From Anaerolineales bacterium (GTDB taxonomy: Bacteria > Chloroflexota > Anaerolineae > 4572-78 > J111): a stretch of DNA of 64,000 bases. This document shows, one piece after another, positions 26,153 through 35,381 of the stretch. The stretch is from positions 3,688 to 67,687 of the forward strand of contig JACKAT010000029.1 of the NCBI GenBank assembly GCA_020634935.1. The letters are read 5' to 3'. The notes under the pieces were generated by a model. That model saw only the letters and a list, made by a program, of their open reading frames with translations, was not told the origin of the DNA and did not search any database. The position numbers and the translations under genes are program-made. Every line of letters starts with the position of its first letter. Positions within the stretch are counted from its first letter, which is position 1.

Positions 26153-28513
26153 ATGATCAACCTTGGATTTATCATGTTTAACCGAACCATCCACTCAAAA
26201 ATATTAAATCTTAGATTGGCGCTCAACAGCTACCCTATCTTATCAGAAAAAATTCGGCAGCGAATGCGACAGGAGCTTTTTGTTAGAGGGATTATTGCGC
26301 CTAATGTTTTTGAGGAGGAGGTGGAACTAAAGGCCATCGAGTCTCAAAAGTTGGAAGGGCTAACCGAGCCCTTATTTCAAGAACCGGAAGAGATCTGGCT
26401 AAAACGGTTAGCGCGGGTAAGAGACAATTTAACTGATTTCTATTTTGCCTATAATCTCCCTCAAACCCTATTTGAAGAAATTGTTGAAAGCTCGGTCAAC
26501 GAAAATCGTAATGGTCAGCCCAGAAAGGTGATATTGACCATAAATCCGGAGCTGACCCCCTGGAACCTGCTTTTTGCTCAAGCGGAGAAATATGCCGCTT
26601 ATCCCCCGGAACTATACGAAAATGTAAAACACCACCTCATGTCGATTGTAGTGGTATTGATCAAAGGCTTAGTTAGTGACCATCTGGCCTTTATTCACAT
26701 TGCCCGTAAATTCATCACGATTTTCGATTTACGCGAGATTCGAGCGCACCGGATTGGACGGGGTAAAATTGGCGGCAAGGCAGCCGGCATGCTGCTGGCC
26801 TACAACATCCTCGATCGGCCGGAACCTGATGACGAAATCGACCTAAGCAGCTACATTGGCCTGCCCGAAACTCATTTTCTGGGCAGCGATGTCTACTACA
26901 ACTTCAAAGACATCAACAATTTCGAACAATTTTCCAGTCAGAAATATCTGACTCGTGAGGAGATTGAGCGAGAGTATCCGCGCATCTTAGAAGCGTATCT
27001 ATCAGGCAAATTTCCCAAAGATATTACCGACAAACTACGGGAGTTGCTGGAGGATATCGGCGACGCGCCGATGATCGTTCGTTCATCAAGCTTGCTGGAG
27101 GATAACTTCGGCAGTTCTTTTGCCGGCAAATATGAGAGCTACTTTTTGCCAAATCAAGGCACGATTGAGGAAAATTTGGCGGCGTTGATCGAGGCTATCA
27201 TCAAAATTTATGCCAGCGTTCTCACCCCCGACGCATTATTTTACCGGCAAATTCATGGCCTTGATGACTACGATGAACGAATGGCGATTCTTATTCAAAA
27301 AGTTCAAGGCAACCGCTACGGTAAATATTTTTTTTCCTATATTGCCGGAGTGGGGTTTAGTCGCAATCCATTTATTTGGAATAACAAACTCCGCCGCGAA
27401 GACGGCTTTCTCCGGATTGTTTTGGGTTTGGGAACGCGGGCAGTTGATCGGGTATCACGCGATTATCCGCGCATGATTGGTTTAAGCCATCCCCTAATCC
27501 GGCCGGAAAAAACATCCAGAGATATTATCCGATATTCCCAGCAATTCATTGATGCGATCGATTTAGAAGAGGGGGGGATAGAAACGATCCCCGTCTCAGA
27601 GGTACTTTCCAGTGAGTTCCCGGGTTTTCAATACATCGCTTCGGTCGATGAGGGAGATTATGTTAAACCGGTTTTCTCACTTGTTAGCCAGATTCCGTCA
27701 GAAAACTTAGTCCTGACATTTGACAACCTGCTTAAAAATACCGATTTTGCCAAGATAATGAAAACCATCTTAAAAAAGCTTGAACGCCACTATGAACGTC
27801 CGGTGGATATTGAGTTTACCGTGGAACTCATTCCGGGGTATCCCAAACCCAGCTTTAAGATCTATTTACTGCAATGCCGCCCGTTGAGCAATCGAGATTG
27901 GGACCCCAATATTGTCGTTCCTCAGAATATACCCAGACCCGATCAAATATTTTCCTCAACCCATATTGTGCCGCAGGGAATTGTAGAAAAGATCAAATAT
28001 ATTATCTATGTTAATCCGGAACGCTACATTCAAACTCATAATAACAGTTTGCGTCTTGAGTTAGCTCGGACGATTGGTCGCCTCAATAAAAAACTTGAAG
28101 GTGAGGTCTTCATTCTCATGGGGCCAGGCCGCTGGGGCAGTTCCAACTCCGATCTGGGGGTAAAAATATCTTACGCCGATATTTATAACACCAGCATGCT
28201 GATTGAAATCGCGATTCCCCGCAACGGAGCTAATCCTGAACTGTCATACGGCACTCACTTTTTTCAGGATCTAGTCGAAACCAACATCTATCCACTTGCG
28301 CTTTTCCCGGAAAGCTCCGAAACCGTTTTTAACAAACCGTTTTTCGACCAGGCTCCTAACCAATTAGCCTTACTACTACCTCAAGACAGCGACCTGGCTG
28401 ATTATGTCAAAGTCATCAACGTACCCAAAGTAAGCCAGGGCCGATTACTACGAGTTGTTATGAGCGCCAATCATAGCCAAGCTCTGGCTTACCTCTATCA
28501 ATACGATAGTTAA
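26153..28513 (+). CDS. PEP/pyruvate-binding (PPDK N-terminal) domain protein
   Basis: The protein has 786 residues (or 779 if the ATG at 26174, MFNRTIHSK, is used; neither start has a strong ribosome site). Residues about 200-580 match the ATP-grasp PEP/pyruvate-binding domain of pyruvate phosphate dikinase and PEP synthase: KIGGKAAGMLLAYNIL, then APMIVRSSSLLEDNFGSSFAGKYES, and later YLLQCRPLS. The phosphohistidine swivel domain of complete dikinases (TSGG..SH) and the TIM-barrel are absent. Instead a C-terminal domain with FILMGPGRWGSSNSDLG follows. The enzyme would bind ATP and phosphorylate an unknown partner. The family is recognisable; the reaction is not known. Confidence 0.82.
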   Translation: MINLGFIMFNRTIHSKILNLRLALNSYPILSEKIRQRMRQELFVRGIIAPNVFEEEVELKAIESQKLEGLTEPLFQEPEEIWLKRLARVRDNLTDFYFAYNLPQTLFEEIVESSVNENRNGQPRKVILTINPELTPWNLLFAQAEKYAAYPPELYENVKHHLMSIVVVLIKGLVSDHLAFIHIARKFITIFDLREIRAHRIGRGKIGGKAAGMLLAYNILDRPEPDDEIDLSSYIGLPETHFLGSDVYYNFKDINNFEQFSSQKYLTREEIEREYPRILEAYLSGKFPKDITDKLRELLEDIGDAPMIVRSSSLLEDNFGSSFAGKYESYFLPNQGTIEENLAALIEAIIKIYASVLTPDALFYRQIHGLDDYDERMAILIQKVQGNRYGKYFFSYIAGVGFSRNPFIWNNKLRREDGFLRIVLGLGTRAVDRVSRDYPRMIGLSHPLIRPEKTSRDIIRYSQQFIDAIDLEEGGIETIPVSEVLSSEFPGFQYIASVDEGDYVKPVFSLVSQIPSENLVLTFDNLLKNTDFAKIMKTILKKLERHYERPVDIEFTVELIPGYPKPSFKIYLLQCRPLSNRDWDPNIVVPQNIPRPDQIFSSTHIVPQGIVEKIKYIIYVNPERYIQTHNNSLRLELARTIGRLNKKLEGEVFILMGPGRWGSSNSDLGVKISYADIYNTSMLIEIAIPRNGANPELSYGTHFFQDLVETNIYPLALFPESSETVFNKPFFDQAPNQLALLLPQDSDLADYVKVINVPKVSQGRLLRVVMSANHSQALAYLYQYDS

Positions 28514-28569
28514 CGCTTGATTGACGCCGACGATACAGTTATTGGTTATTCGCGATTACAGAAAAATTA

Positions 28570-28596
28570 AAAGACCTCGAAATTTATGAGGTCTTT
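28570..28596. terminator. bidirectional terminator between convergent genes
   Basis: AAAGACCTC (28570-28578) pairs perfectly with GAGGTCTTT (28588-28596). On the minus strand the stem is followed by TTTTAATTTTT, so it suits the PhoB-type gene ending at 28622. On the plus strand it lies about 60 bases after the PEP/pyruvate-binding gene. Confidence 0.65.
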
Positions 28597-28621
28597 ACCA
28601 CGAAGATTCTTCCTGCCCCAG

Positions 28622-28945
28622 CTAAATGCGAAGTTCGTACCCTTGGCCACGTCGAGTCAAGATCATCTCCGGAATGCGCGGATTATCTTCTATTTTTTGG
28701 CGCAACCAGCAGATATGAACATCAAGCGTTCTGGTATCGCCTAAGTACTCCGTATTCCAAACTTCCTGCATCAAATCACTCCGGCTGACCACCTTACCGA
28801 CATTCCTCATCAGCAGAGCCATCAGTTTTGTCTCTTTTGGAGTTAGATGAATTTCTGTTTCATTTTTGCGCAGGGTGGTTTTATCCATGTCTAAAACCAT
28901 TCCATCAATTTCAACCAACCCATGCGATTCTTTTTGACGAGGCAT
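28622..28945 (-). CDS. stand-alone OmpR/PhoB-type winged-helix DNA-binding protein
   Basis: The 107-residue product is only the C-terminal effector domain of an OmpR/PhoB response regulator. ETEIHLTPKETKLMALLMRN is the start of the domain, DLMQEVWNTEYLGDTRTLDVHICWLRQKIE is the recognition helix region, and ILTRRGQGYEL is the wing. No receiver domain is encoded in front of it. The ATG at 28945 is preferred, with AGGAG upstream; a GTG one codon earlier is possible. No histidine kinase is nearby. It may be a constitutive regulator or act with a receiver protein in trans. Confidence 0.88.
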   Translation of the reverse strand: MPRQKESHGLVEIDGMVLDMDKTTLRKNETEIHLTPKETKLMALLMRNVGKVVSRSDLMQEVWNTEYLGDTRTLDVHICWLRQKIEDNPRIPEMILTRRGQGYELRI

Positions 28946-29176
28946 CACAATCCATCTCCTAAACTAAATTTATTTTATGATGTTAAATAAACGCATTTCT
29001 CATAATAGAGATAAAGACTTTAAGAATATTATAGATAGCTTGAGTCAAAAAATCTATAGGACGTGTGTCCTGCTTGACCAAATATTGTAATTTAACGATG
29101 TTAAATCGCCATGCTAAAATCCTCATTAATGGGAAATAAATACTCCCTTTTAATCCCATACGATTAACCAATTTTA

Positions 29177-29818
29177 TTAAGCTGTCATTTTAAGGTGGGT
29201 TTGCAACTTATCCAGTTCAAATTTGGTCAGGTCTCGCCATTGACCGGGTTGCAGATCACCCAGTTCAATTGGCCCGATAGCCAGGCGAATCAGGCGCAGC
29301 GTAGGGTGGTCGACTGCGGCGGTCATACGCCTGACCTGTCGCTTGCGCCCTTCAGCAATGACGATTTTAAGCCAATCCGTTGGCACTTGCTGGCGGTAGC
29401 GAATAGGTTCTGAGCGCGGGAAAACTTCCGGTTCAGACTCAAATCGCTCAACTTGAGCCGACCGGGTGAGTTGGCCTTGAACCAATACTCCAGCCCGCAA
29501 CTGATTTAGGGCCGCCTCATCGGGGATACGCTCCACTTGGACCAGATAAACCTTGGGAAGCTTATATCGGGGATGCGTAATCCGATGAGCCAGTTTGCCA
29601 TCCGAAGTGAGCAGCAGCAAGCCTTCGCTGTCGTAGTCGAGGCGACCGGCGGCGTAAACATCAGGGACGTCTACAAAATCGCCAACGGTAGATCGGCCTT
29701 CCAAGTCTGTAAAGGAACTAAGTACTTTATAGGGTTTGCAAAAAATAAGCGTACGACTGACGGCTGGTTGTTTAGGCGGTTGGGCCGGGTAGAAACGGCG
29801 ATTTTTTTGTTTCGACAT
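29177..29818 (-). CDS. rluE: RsuA/RluE-family pseudouridine synthase
   Basis: The 213-residue enzyme changes uridine to pseudouridine in rRNA. The catalytic aspartate lies in YAAGRLDYDSEGLLLLTSDG (residues about 55-74), the canonical RsuA/RluB/E/F motif, and EGRKRQVRRMTAAVDHPTLRLIRLAIG is the second family block. It lacks the N-terminal S4 RNA-binding domain of RluB and RsuA, which fits RluE-like enzymes acting on 23S rRNA. The gene begins 15 bp after the MEMO-family gene and is probably co-transcribed with it. The symbol is by family resemblance. Confidence 0.88.
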   Translation of the reverse strand: MSKQKNRRFYPAQPPKQPAVSRTLIFCKPYKVLSSFTDLEGRSTVGDFVDVPDVYAAGRLDYDSEGLLLLTSDGKLAHRITHPRYKLPKVYLVQVERIPDEAALNQLRAGVLVQGQLTRSAQVERFESEPEVFPRSEPIRYRQQVPTDWLKIVIAEGRKRQVRRMTAAVDHPTLRLIRLAIGPIELGDLQPGQWRDLTKFELDKLQTHLKMTA

Positions 29819-29833
29819 GATGACGCCGAAAAC

Positions 29834-31048
29834 TTATTCCCATACCAAACCGCACACCGAGACAAATGAGCTGTTGTTTTGATCGGCCGGACAAAGATCA
29901 TATGAGATCGTTTGCCCTTTTGTTTTCTGCAATGCACTTAGAGTCAAGTAAAAGGGAGACAGGCCGCACACATTCCGCTCGAATTGTCCGGCTTTCATAA
30001 AGTCAAAGAAAGCCCCGGCGCTACCTAAACACAAATTATTCAGCAAGGCTTGATCATCAACCTTCATCTTTTCGTAGCCGGCTGGGGTGATCGACGGCCC
30101 ATCGAACGCTGGTCCCATATGCGCCAAATCACCGGAGGCGACGATTAATGTTCGCCGGCTGGCCATGATCTCTCGCAGGGCAGCCACAAAGGCTTTGAGG
30201 GGCTTATCTTCGGCGATATTAGCTTCACCGAGCATAAAATGCCGGAATGACCCCGTTAAGATAGGGACCACCGGGCAAGGCTTACCTTCACGCAAATATT
30301 GCAGCCAGACAATATCCAACTCAATCGAATGCTCGCCTCGATGGTGAAGCTCATCTCTAAAGGCGTGTTCAGGGCCGATGACCCCGGCCAGGTGATCAAC
30401 CAAATCTGTATCAGTTGGCAGCACACCTAACGGTGACGCGTAATTTTGAGGAGTAAGGGTAATGGTCCCATAACTGCCGTTGTGGTCGGTGCCGATAATA
30501 ATGACCAGCTCGGCCTGGCGAACGGCCTCGGCGGCGCTGGTCCAGACCTTGGCATAGACAGGTCCACCCCGGTGGTAGTCAATATGAGGGCTGATGATCG
30601 CCCGGCTGTTGGCGGCAGTAGGCGCAACTGAGCCAGCTTTATCGACATATCCTTTCAACATCTGCCGTAAGGCTCCGGCTTGAGCGGGATAAGCCCCCCC
30701 GGCCAGAGCGGACGGGCGGTGCGGTGCCGAGCGATAGGTTTCTATAGCCGCCAGTTTGGCTTTATTATAAGTGTCACCCTCTAACAGCAAAGCCTGATCG
30801 AACTGTTCCAGTAAATCTTTGAGGACAGCTTGAGTGACCTGTAATCCATACCGGTTCTTTAAATTGCGCTCGATATCTGAGAGGGTATGTCGGCCGTCAC
30901 ACAATAGAGCTACGGCGAACTGTTGAGGCGGATAGATAGTCGCTTCAGTTAGCTTTAATCCGTCTTGAAGGATGAAAATTGGCTCATTTTGATAGATAGT
31001 TCGTTGGACACTGATATTTCCGAGTTTAGGTTTATGTAAGTGATCCAT
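29834..31048 (-). CDS. MEMO1-family protein (AmmeMemoRadiSam system protein B) with N-terminal winged-helix extension
   Basis: The 404-residue protein has an N-terminal domain (residues 1-95) that resembles a PqqD-like or winged-helix fold: QQFAVALLCDGRHTLSDIERNLKNRYG. The MEMO domain covers about 110-400, with the conserved AIISPHIDYHRGGPVYAKVW, VIIIGTDHNGSYGTITLT and GEHSIELDIVWLQYL segments, whose His and Asp residues are those kept in MEMO proteins. In many bacteria the gene lies beside an AMMECR1 gene and a radical SAM gene, but neither is here. Its substrate is unknown. The rluE-type gene follows after 15 bp. Confidence 0.9.
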   Translation of the reverse strand: MDHLHKPKLGNISVQRTIYQNEPIFILQDGLKLTEATIYPPQQFAVALLCDGRHTLSDIERNLKNRYGLQVTQAVLKDLLEQFDQALLLEGDTYNKAKLAAIETYRSAPHRPSALAGGAYPAQAGALRQMLKGYVDKAGSVAPTAANSRAIISPHIDYHRGGPVYAKVWTSAAEAVRQAELVIIIGTDHNGSYGTITLTPQNYASPLGVLPTDTDLVDHLAGVIGPEHAFRDELHHRGEHSIELDIVWLQYLREGKPCPVVPILTGSFRHFMLGEANIAEDKPLKAFVAALREIMASRRTLIVASGDLAHMGPAFDGPSITPAGYEKMKVDDQALLNNLCLGSAGAFFDFMKAGQFERNVCGLSPFYLTLSALQKTKGQTISYDLCPADQNNSSFVSVCGLVWE

Positions 31049-31227
31049 AATTAGCCTGTGGTTAGCCAGATGTCGAATTCAACTCAAGCGAGTTATGAAC
31101 TGAAGGTCTTAAAGTCAAGGATAACTAAATTATATCCGACTTTTAACTATAATAAAAATGAGACAACCATTTTCAGAGGCAAAGCCTGAGCCATAACCAA
31201 TCCGGCTTAAATTCCTTCATTTGCAAA

Positions 31228-31309
31228 AGGTGACTGGCCCTTGCGTTCCAATCGAGAACATCGAGTGGAATGTGACACTGTAATTATCGCGATCAAGGGC
31301 CAGTCACCT
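31228..31309. repeat. 82-bp inverted-repeat element, GGTGACTGGC ends (copy 1)
   Basis: AGGTGACTGGCCCTTG (31228-31243) is a perfect inverted repeat of CAAGGGCCAGTCACCT (31294-31309). The interior contains AATCGAGA and AATTATCGCGAT. An element of the same 82-bp length with similar ends and interior is at 45345-45426, and a more distant one at 60413-60498. Here it lies in the gap between the MEMO-family and CBS genes. Confidence 0.75.
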
Positions 31310-31337
31310 GATGGGCTGAATAGCTACTGAAAATAAC

Positions 31338-31763
31338 TTAATCAGTATGCCAATCTTCAACGACCATACGAAAGATATCTGACTCGGTGATAATGCCGAT
31401 CAGCCGGCCGTCATTATCCACCACAGGCAGCCCACTAATTTTGTAATCCAGCATTATTTTAGACGCTTCTTTAATTGTGGCCTCTTGCCCGATGACCCGA
31501 GGTTCGGGCGTCATAATCTTTTCAATCGTTAGCCGCGACAGCACATAGTTGAGTTCCCAGATACTCAACGAGGTTGCACCGGAAGGTTCGGCTTCACGTA
31601 CGTCACCCAAGGTCACGATACCCACCAGTCGATCACCTCTAACGACCGGCAGGCGGCGGATATCATTTTCAGTCATCAACTGATGGGCCTCCGGCAGAGT
31701 TATATTGGGGGTGATAGTCATCACATCCCGACTCATCCAATCTTTGACGTATTCATGCTTCAT
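31338..31763 (-). CDS. tandem CBS domain protein
   Basis: The 141-residue protein is a pair of CBS domains and nothing else. CBS1 runs about 5-60 (VKDWMSRDVMTITPNITLPEAHQLM) and CBS2 about 78-138 (IEKIMTPEPRVIGQEATIKEASKIM, ISGLPVVDNDGRLIGIITESDIFRM). CBS pairs bind adenosine nucleotides and act as energy sensors. It lies 32 bp behind livF on the same strand with a GGAG ribosome site, so it is probably the last gene of the liv operon. A role in controlling the transporter is conceivable but unproven. Confidence 0.93.
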   Translation of the reverse strand: MKHEYVKDWMSRDVMTITPNITLPEAHQLMTENDIRRLPVVRGDRLVGIVTLGDVREAEPSGATSLSIWELNYVLSRLTIEKIMTPEPRVIGQEATIKEASKIMLDYKISGLPVVDNDGRLIGIITESDIFRMVVEDWHTD

Positions 31764-31795
31764 GGCGTTTATCTCCTCACTTCATTATCGGCTGC

Positions 31796-32518
31796 TTAAA
31801 TACCTAAATAGGCTTTACGGACATCTTCATTTTTGGCCACCTCTCGTGACGGGCCTTCCAACTCCACTTGACCCTCGTTGAGCACGTAGGCGTAGTCGCT
31901 CACAGCCAGCGCCATCTGGACGTTTTGTTCGACCAGCAACATGGTCAACCCTTCATTTTTCAAACGCCGCAGGATTTCAAACAGATCCAACACCAAAAAC
32001 GGCGCTAACCCCAACGACAGTTCATCGATCATCAACACCTCAGGCTGCGCCATCAGGCCGCGCGCCACAGCCAGCATCTGCTGCTCACCGCCGGACATCG
32101 TACCCGATTTCTGATCGCGCCGTTCCTTTAGGCGGGGAAACATCTCAAAGACACGGTCCAGGTTTTGCTTGTAGTTTTCTTTGGCTCGACCGGTAAACGC
32201 GCCCATTTCCAAATTCTCAAAAACGGTCATATCGGTAAAAAGCTGCCGGCCTTCCGGCACCAGGACTAATCCCTGGGCCGCCTTAGCGTGGGCCGACAGG
32301 CGCGTTACGTCAGTGCCATTGAAGTTCACCTGACCCTTCGACGGCTTTAGCAAGCCGACCACCGTGCGCATCAGCGTGGTTTTACCAACCCCATTAGCCC
32401 CCACCAGCGACGTGAGTTTTCCCCGCTCCAATTTGAGCGACACGTCCCACAAAATCTGAACCTCACCGTAGCCGGATGAGACATTTTTAATTTCCAAAAC
32501 AGACCCATTTGTCGCCAT
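31796..32518 (-). CDS. livF: branched-chain amino-acid type ABC transporter ATP-binding protein LivF
   Basis: The 240-residue ATPase carries Walker A GANGVGKTTLM, the signature MSGGEQQMLAVARGL and Walker B VLMIDELSLGLAP, plus the LivF-type end DVRKAYLGI. It powers import through LivH/LivM from the cytoplasmic side. The ATG at 32518 is preferred because GGAG lies 8 bases before it. A GTG at 32539 would overlap livG. It is the fifth gene of a contiguous minus-strand liv operon. Confidence 0.95.
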   Translation of the reverse strand: MATNGSVLEIKNVSSGYGEVQILWDVSLKLERGKLTSLVGANGVGKTTLMRTVVGLLKPSKGQVNFNGTDVTRLSAHAKAAQGLVLVPEGRQLFTDMTVFENLEMGAFTGRAKENYKQNLDRVFEMFPRLKERRDQKSGTMSGGEQQMLAVARGLMAQPEVLMIDELSLGLAPFLVLDLFEILRRLKNEGLTMLLVEQNVQMALAVSDYAYVLNEGQVELEGPSREVAKNEDVRKAYLGI

Positions 32519-32528
32519 CGATCTACTC

Positions 32529-33293
32529 CTATCCCCCACTCATCAACTTTTCGGCCAGGGCCGGATCGCCTAAGTAAGCTTCTATCACATTGGGGTCATT
32601 CACAATTTCGCCAGGTAAGCCTTCGGCAATGAGTTCGCCATGGTCCAAGACGATGACCCGATCAGAAACATTCATCAAGGCGTGCATCACGTGTTCGATG
32701 ATGAGAATGGTGACGCCTTGCTCTCTAATTCTAAGCACGACCTGCACCATTTCGGCGATTTCGGTCGGGTTTAAGCCGGCTAGCACCTCATCCAACAGTA
32801 GCAGGTAAGGGCGAGCGGCCAGCGCCCGGGCCATTTCGAGCCGCTTCTTTTGGGCCACGTTCAGGTTGGCGGCCAATTGATCGCGCCGTTCGGCCAGATG
32901 CAGAAACTCCAGCACCTCGAGCGCAATCTCCTCTGCTTGGCTCAGCGGCCGCTGCTCGTGACCGTAACACGCGCCGGCCATGACATTTTCTAGAACCGTC
33001 AACTCTTGCAGGGGCCGAACGATCTGGTGCGTCCGGGCCAAACCCAGCCTGACCACATCGTACGGCTTCCAGTTAGTCATATCAACGCCTCGAAAAATGA
33101 TTTGTCCTCTTGTGATCGGAAACACCCCGTTGATGCAGTTGAACAGCGTGGTTTTTCCGGCCCCATTCGGCCCGATTAAGCCCAGAACCTGCCCTTGCGG
33201 AATATCAAAGGTCACATTCGACACGGCTGTAAGGCCGCCGAATTCTTTAGTTACATTGCGCACTTGCAGCAAAGCGCCATTGTTCTGACTCAT
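32529..33293 (-). CDS. livG: branched-chain amino-acid type ABC transporter ATP-binding protein LivG
   Basis: The 254-residue ATPase has Walker A GPNGAGKTTLFNCINGVF, an atypical signature region NVAQKKRLEMARALAARPYLLLLDEVLAGLNPTEI (the LivG form, in two parts), and the LivG end NVIEAYLGDP. The start ATG at 33293 overlaps the livM stop codon as ATGA and has GGAGG upstream, which indicates translational coupling. In the family it pairs with LivF as a heterodimeric motor. Confidence 0.95.
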   Translation of the reverse strand: MSQNNGALLQVRNVTKEFGGLTAVSNVTFDIPQGQVLGLIGPNGAGKTTLFNCINGVFPITRGQIIFRGVDMTNWKPYDVVRLGLARTHQIVRPLQELTVLENVMAGACYGHEQRPLSQAEEIALEVLEFLHLAERRDQLAANLNVAQKKRLEMARALAARPYLLLLDEVLAGLNPTEIAEMVQVVLRIREQGVTILIIEHVMHALMNVSDRVIVLDHGELIAEGLPGEIVNDPNVIEAYLGDPALAEKLMSGG

Positions 33294-34330
33294 TCTAAAA
33301 TCCTCCACAAGCTTCTAAAGCGGCTGCGCAGCCAACCAACGATGCCGGTCGGCACAAACAGCACGATCAACAGCAGCAACAGGCCGGCAAAGGCCAACTG
33401 CAAATCCTTGAAAAGAGGGCTGGTCAGCAGAAAGCTGCGCAGGGCTTCGTACGTGGTGGCCCCGACCAGCGGCCCCAGAACTGTACCCTGGCCGCCGAGC
33501 ATGACCATCACGATAAACTCAATCGAGCGATGCAGCCGGAAAGCTTCTGGCGGCGCGATACTGCTGTTGCGGAAGAAGAAGATAACCCCCAACATTCCCG
33601 GAACGATGGCGGAAAGAACGTAGGCCCACGTCTTAGCCGAAGGCGTCCGCACCCCCATCACCATTGCTGCCTCTTCATCTTCACGGATAGCCAGCAAGCC
33701 CAGGCCAAACCGTGAGAATTTGATACCGTAACTCAAAACCACAATGATGAGGGTCAAACCAAAGACCGCCCAGTAAGTCGACCACTGCATCGCGGCCGGC
33801 CCACCATAATCTTTATAAACCAGAAAATTTAGTTCCAGACCCACCGGGCCGCCGAACAGATCAAAGTTATTGACAAATGTTCGCACCGCTTCGTTAATGC
33901 CGATAGTCGCCAGGGCGAAGTAAGCGCCACGCAGGTGAAGGATCGCCTTACCTAATAACAGCGCCAGGATACCCGCCGCCAGACCACCTACCGGCGCCGC
34001 CAGCCACAGCGACCACCCGTGTACGGCGATGAGATAAAAACCCACATACCCGCCTAAGCCGAAGAAAACAATATGACCAAAACTCACATACCCGGTATAG
34101 CCCAAGATAATATTCAAACTCGAAGCGAGCGACACCGCCATTAAGATTAAGAACATGGTTTCACGCCAGGTGTTGGTACCGGTGATGACCGGCACAAAGC
34201 CGCCGATCAAGACCAGTCCGAGAGCCAGCCAGAAAGCCGGATATTTCCAGCCGCCCAATTTGATCGCTTCCAGGTTAAACCCGCCGCGATTCAAAGCTTT
34301 ATCGGCAGGAGCCGGTTTAGAACTGCTCAT
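33290..34330 (-). CDS. livM: branched-chain amino-acid type ABC transporter permease LivM
   Basis: The 346-residue permease has about nine membrane segments beginning near residue 28. It contains the LivM motifs NIILGYTGYVSFGHIVFFGLGGY and AIREDEEAAMVMGV, the cytoplasmic coupling loop with the conserved E-A-A-M-G pattern. The start codon follows the livH stop after one base. With LivH it forms the membrane channel. The first 20 residues are a hydrophilic extension. Confidence 0.95.
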   Translation of the reverse strand: MSSSKPAPADKALNRGGFNLEAIKLGGWKYPAFWLALGLVLIGGFVPVITGTNTWRETMFLILMAVSLASSLNIILGYTGYVSFGHIVFFGLGGYVGFYLIAVHGWSLWLAAPVGGLAAGILALLLGKAILHLRGAYFALATIGINEAVRTFVNNFDLFGGPVGLELNFLVYKDYGGPAAMQWSTYWAVFGLTLIIVVLSYGIKFSRFGLGLLAIREDEEAAMVMGVRTPSAKTWAYVLSAIVPGMLGVIFFFRNSSIAPPEAFRLHRSIEFIVMVMLGGQGTVLGPLVGATTYEALRSFLLTSPLFKDLQLAFAGLLLLLIVLFVPTGIVGWLRSRFRSLWRILE

Positions 34331-34331
34331 T

Positions 34332-35195
34332 TTAGCGACCTCCTCCCATCAGCCCCTTCGGGCGCACCATGAGAATAATCACAAACAGGACAAACTCGAT
34401 GACCGGCACCCAACTAACCGGCATAAAGACGGGGACGATCCCTTCCAAGCCGCCCAGGATCAACCCACCTAACAAAGCACCGGTCGGATTCCCCAGCCCG
34501 CCCAAGACGACGATCACAAAACTTTTGAGTTCATATACCCCGCCAGATAAAATCGTAAACGAGAAGAACGTGGCGATTAACCCACCAGCAATGGACGCCA
34601 ACATCGAGCCGATCCCAAAACTGAGCGCCAGCGTTTGGGTTGACGGGATACCCATCAACTCGGCGGCCGAGCGATTGTTGGACACGGCCCGAATAGCTTT
34701 ACCGGGCTGCGTCCGGTAGAGGAATAGATATAACAAGGCCGCAACCAAAACCGCAATCAGCGCCGCGACCAACCGGGTACCCAACAATGTCACCGGCCCC
34801 AGCGAGATGCTCCCAATCGAGAAATCCATGTTGCGGGGTGTTGTTGTAAAAACCGCTGTACCGACCCCAATAATCATCATATTGACAGAAAACGTCGCCA
34901 GCAGCGATGACAGGTGCGGGGCGTTCAACACCCGATGGACCGCAACAAAATAGATACAAAACCCAAATAGCAATCCCAAGATAGCGATAATGACCAGAGC
35001 CAGGTAAGGGTTTAGCCCCACCCCAATGGCCCCGGATAGAAAAAACATCGCAAACATACCGAGGGCGATAATGGGACCGTGGGCTAAGTTAATCACGTCC
35101 ATTACTCCAAAAATTAACGTTAGCCCCATAGCCGCCAGCCCGTAAACAAAACCCAGTAATAAGCCATCAGCCAAAGAAGCGATTAATTGTTCCAT
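34332..35195 (-). CDS. livH: branched-chain amino-acid type ABC transporter permease LivH
   Basis: The 287-residue permease starts MEQLIASLADGLLLG at 35195, behind AGAGG. A longer frame from 35267 would add 24 hydrophilic residues that LivH proteins do not have. LivH motifs seen are GLTLIFGVMDVINLAHG near the N-terminus and the coupling loop KAIRAVSNNRSAAELMGI. About eight membrane segments are present. It pairs with LivM. The gap to the substrate-binding gene upstream holds a perfect palindrome (35260-35283). Confidence 0.95.
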   Translation of the reverse strand: MEQLIASLADGLLLGFVYGLAAMGLTLIFGVMDVINLAHGPIIALGMFAMFFLSGAIGVGLNPYLALVIIAILGLLFGFCIYFVAVHRVLNAPHLSSLLATFSVNMMIIGVGTAVFTTTPRNMDFSIGSISLGPVTLLGTRLVAALIAVLVAALLYLFLYRTQPGKAIRAVSNNRSAAELMGIPSTQTLALSFGIGSMLASIAGGLIATFFSFTILSGGVYELKSFVIVVLGGLGNPTGALLGGLILGGLEGIVPVFMPVSWVPVIEFVLFVIILMVRPKGLMGGGR

Positions 35196-35259
35196 AAGAC
35201 CGTACCTCTGCCCCCTTTCGGTAGAGATGACGTACCTTCTCAAAACGCGAGTATCTGTG

Positions 35260-35283
35260 TCAGACAAACTTAAGTTTGTCTGA
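35260..35283. repeat. 24-bp perfect palindrome between the substrate-binding gene and livH
   Basis: The palindrome is centred on 35271/35272 with the core GACAAACTTAAGTTTGTC. The same core occurs in a 26-bp perfect palindrome at 53697-53722. In the transcript it would form a hairpin between the highly expressed binding-protein gene and the permease genes, a place where stem-loops often lower downstream expression or protect the upstream mRNA. Confidence 0.6.
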
Positions 35284-35381
35284 CATTAACCCCGATAATT
35301 GAAAAGATACGGGATGATAATCAAAAATCAGTAGGATCAGGTGGCAGCCACCGGAGCGACTGCCACCTACGGTTAAAAATG

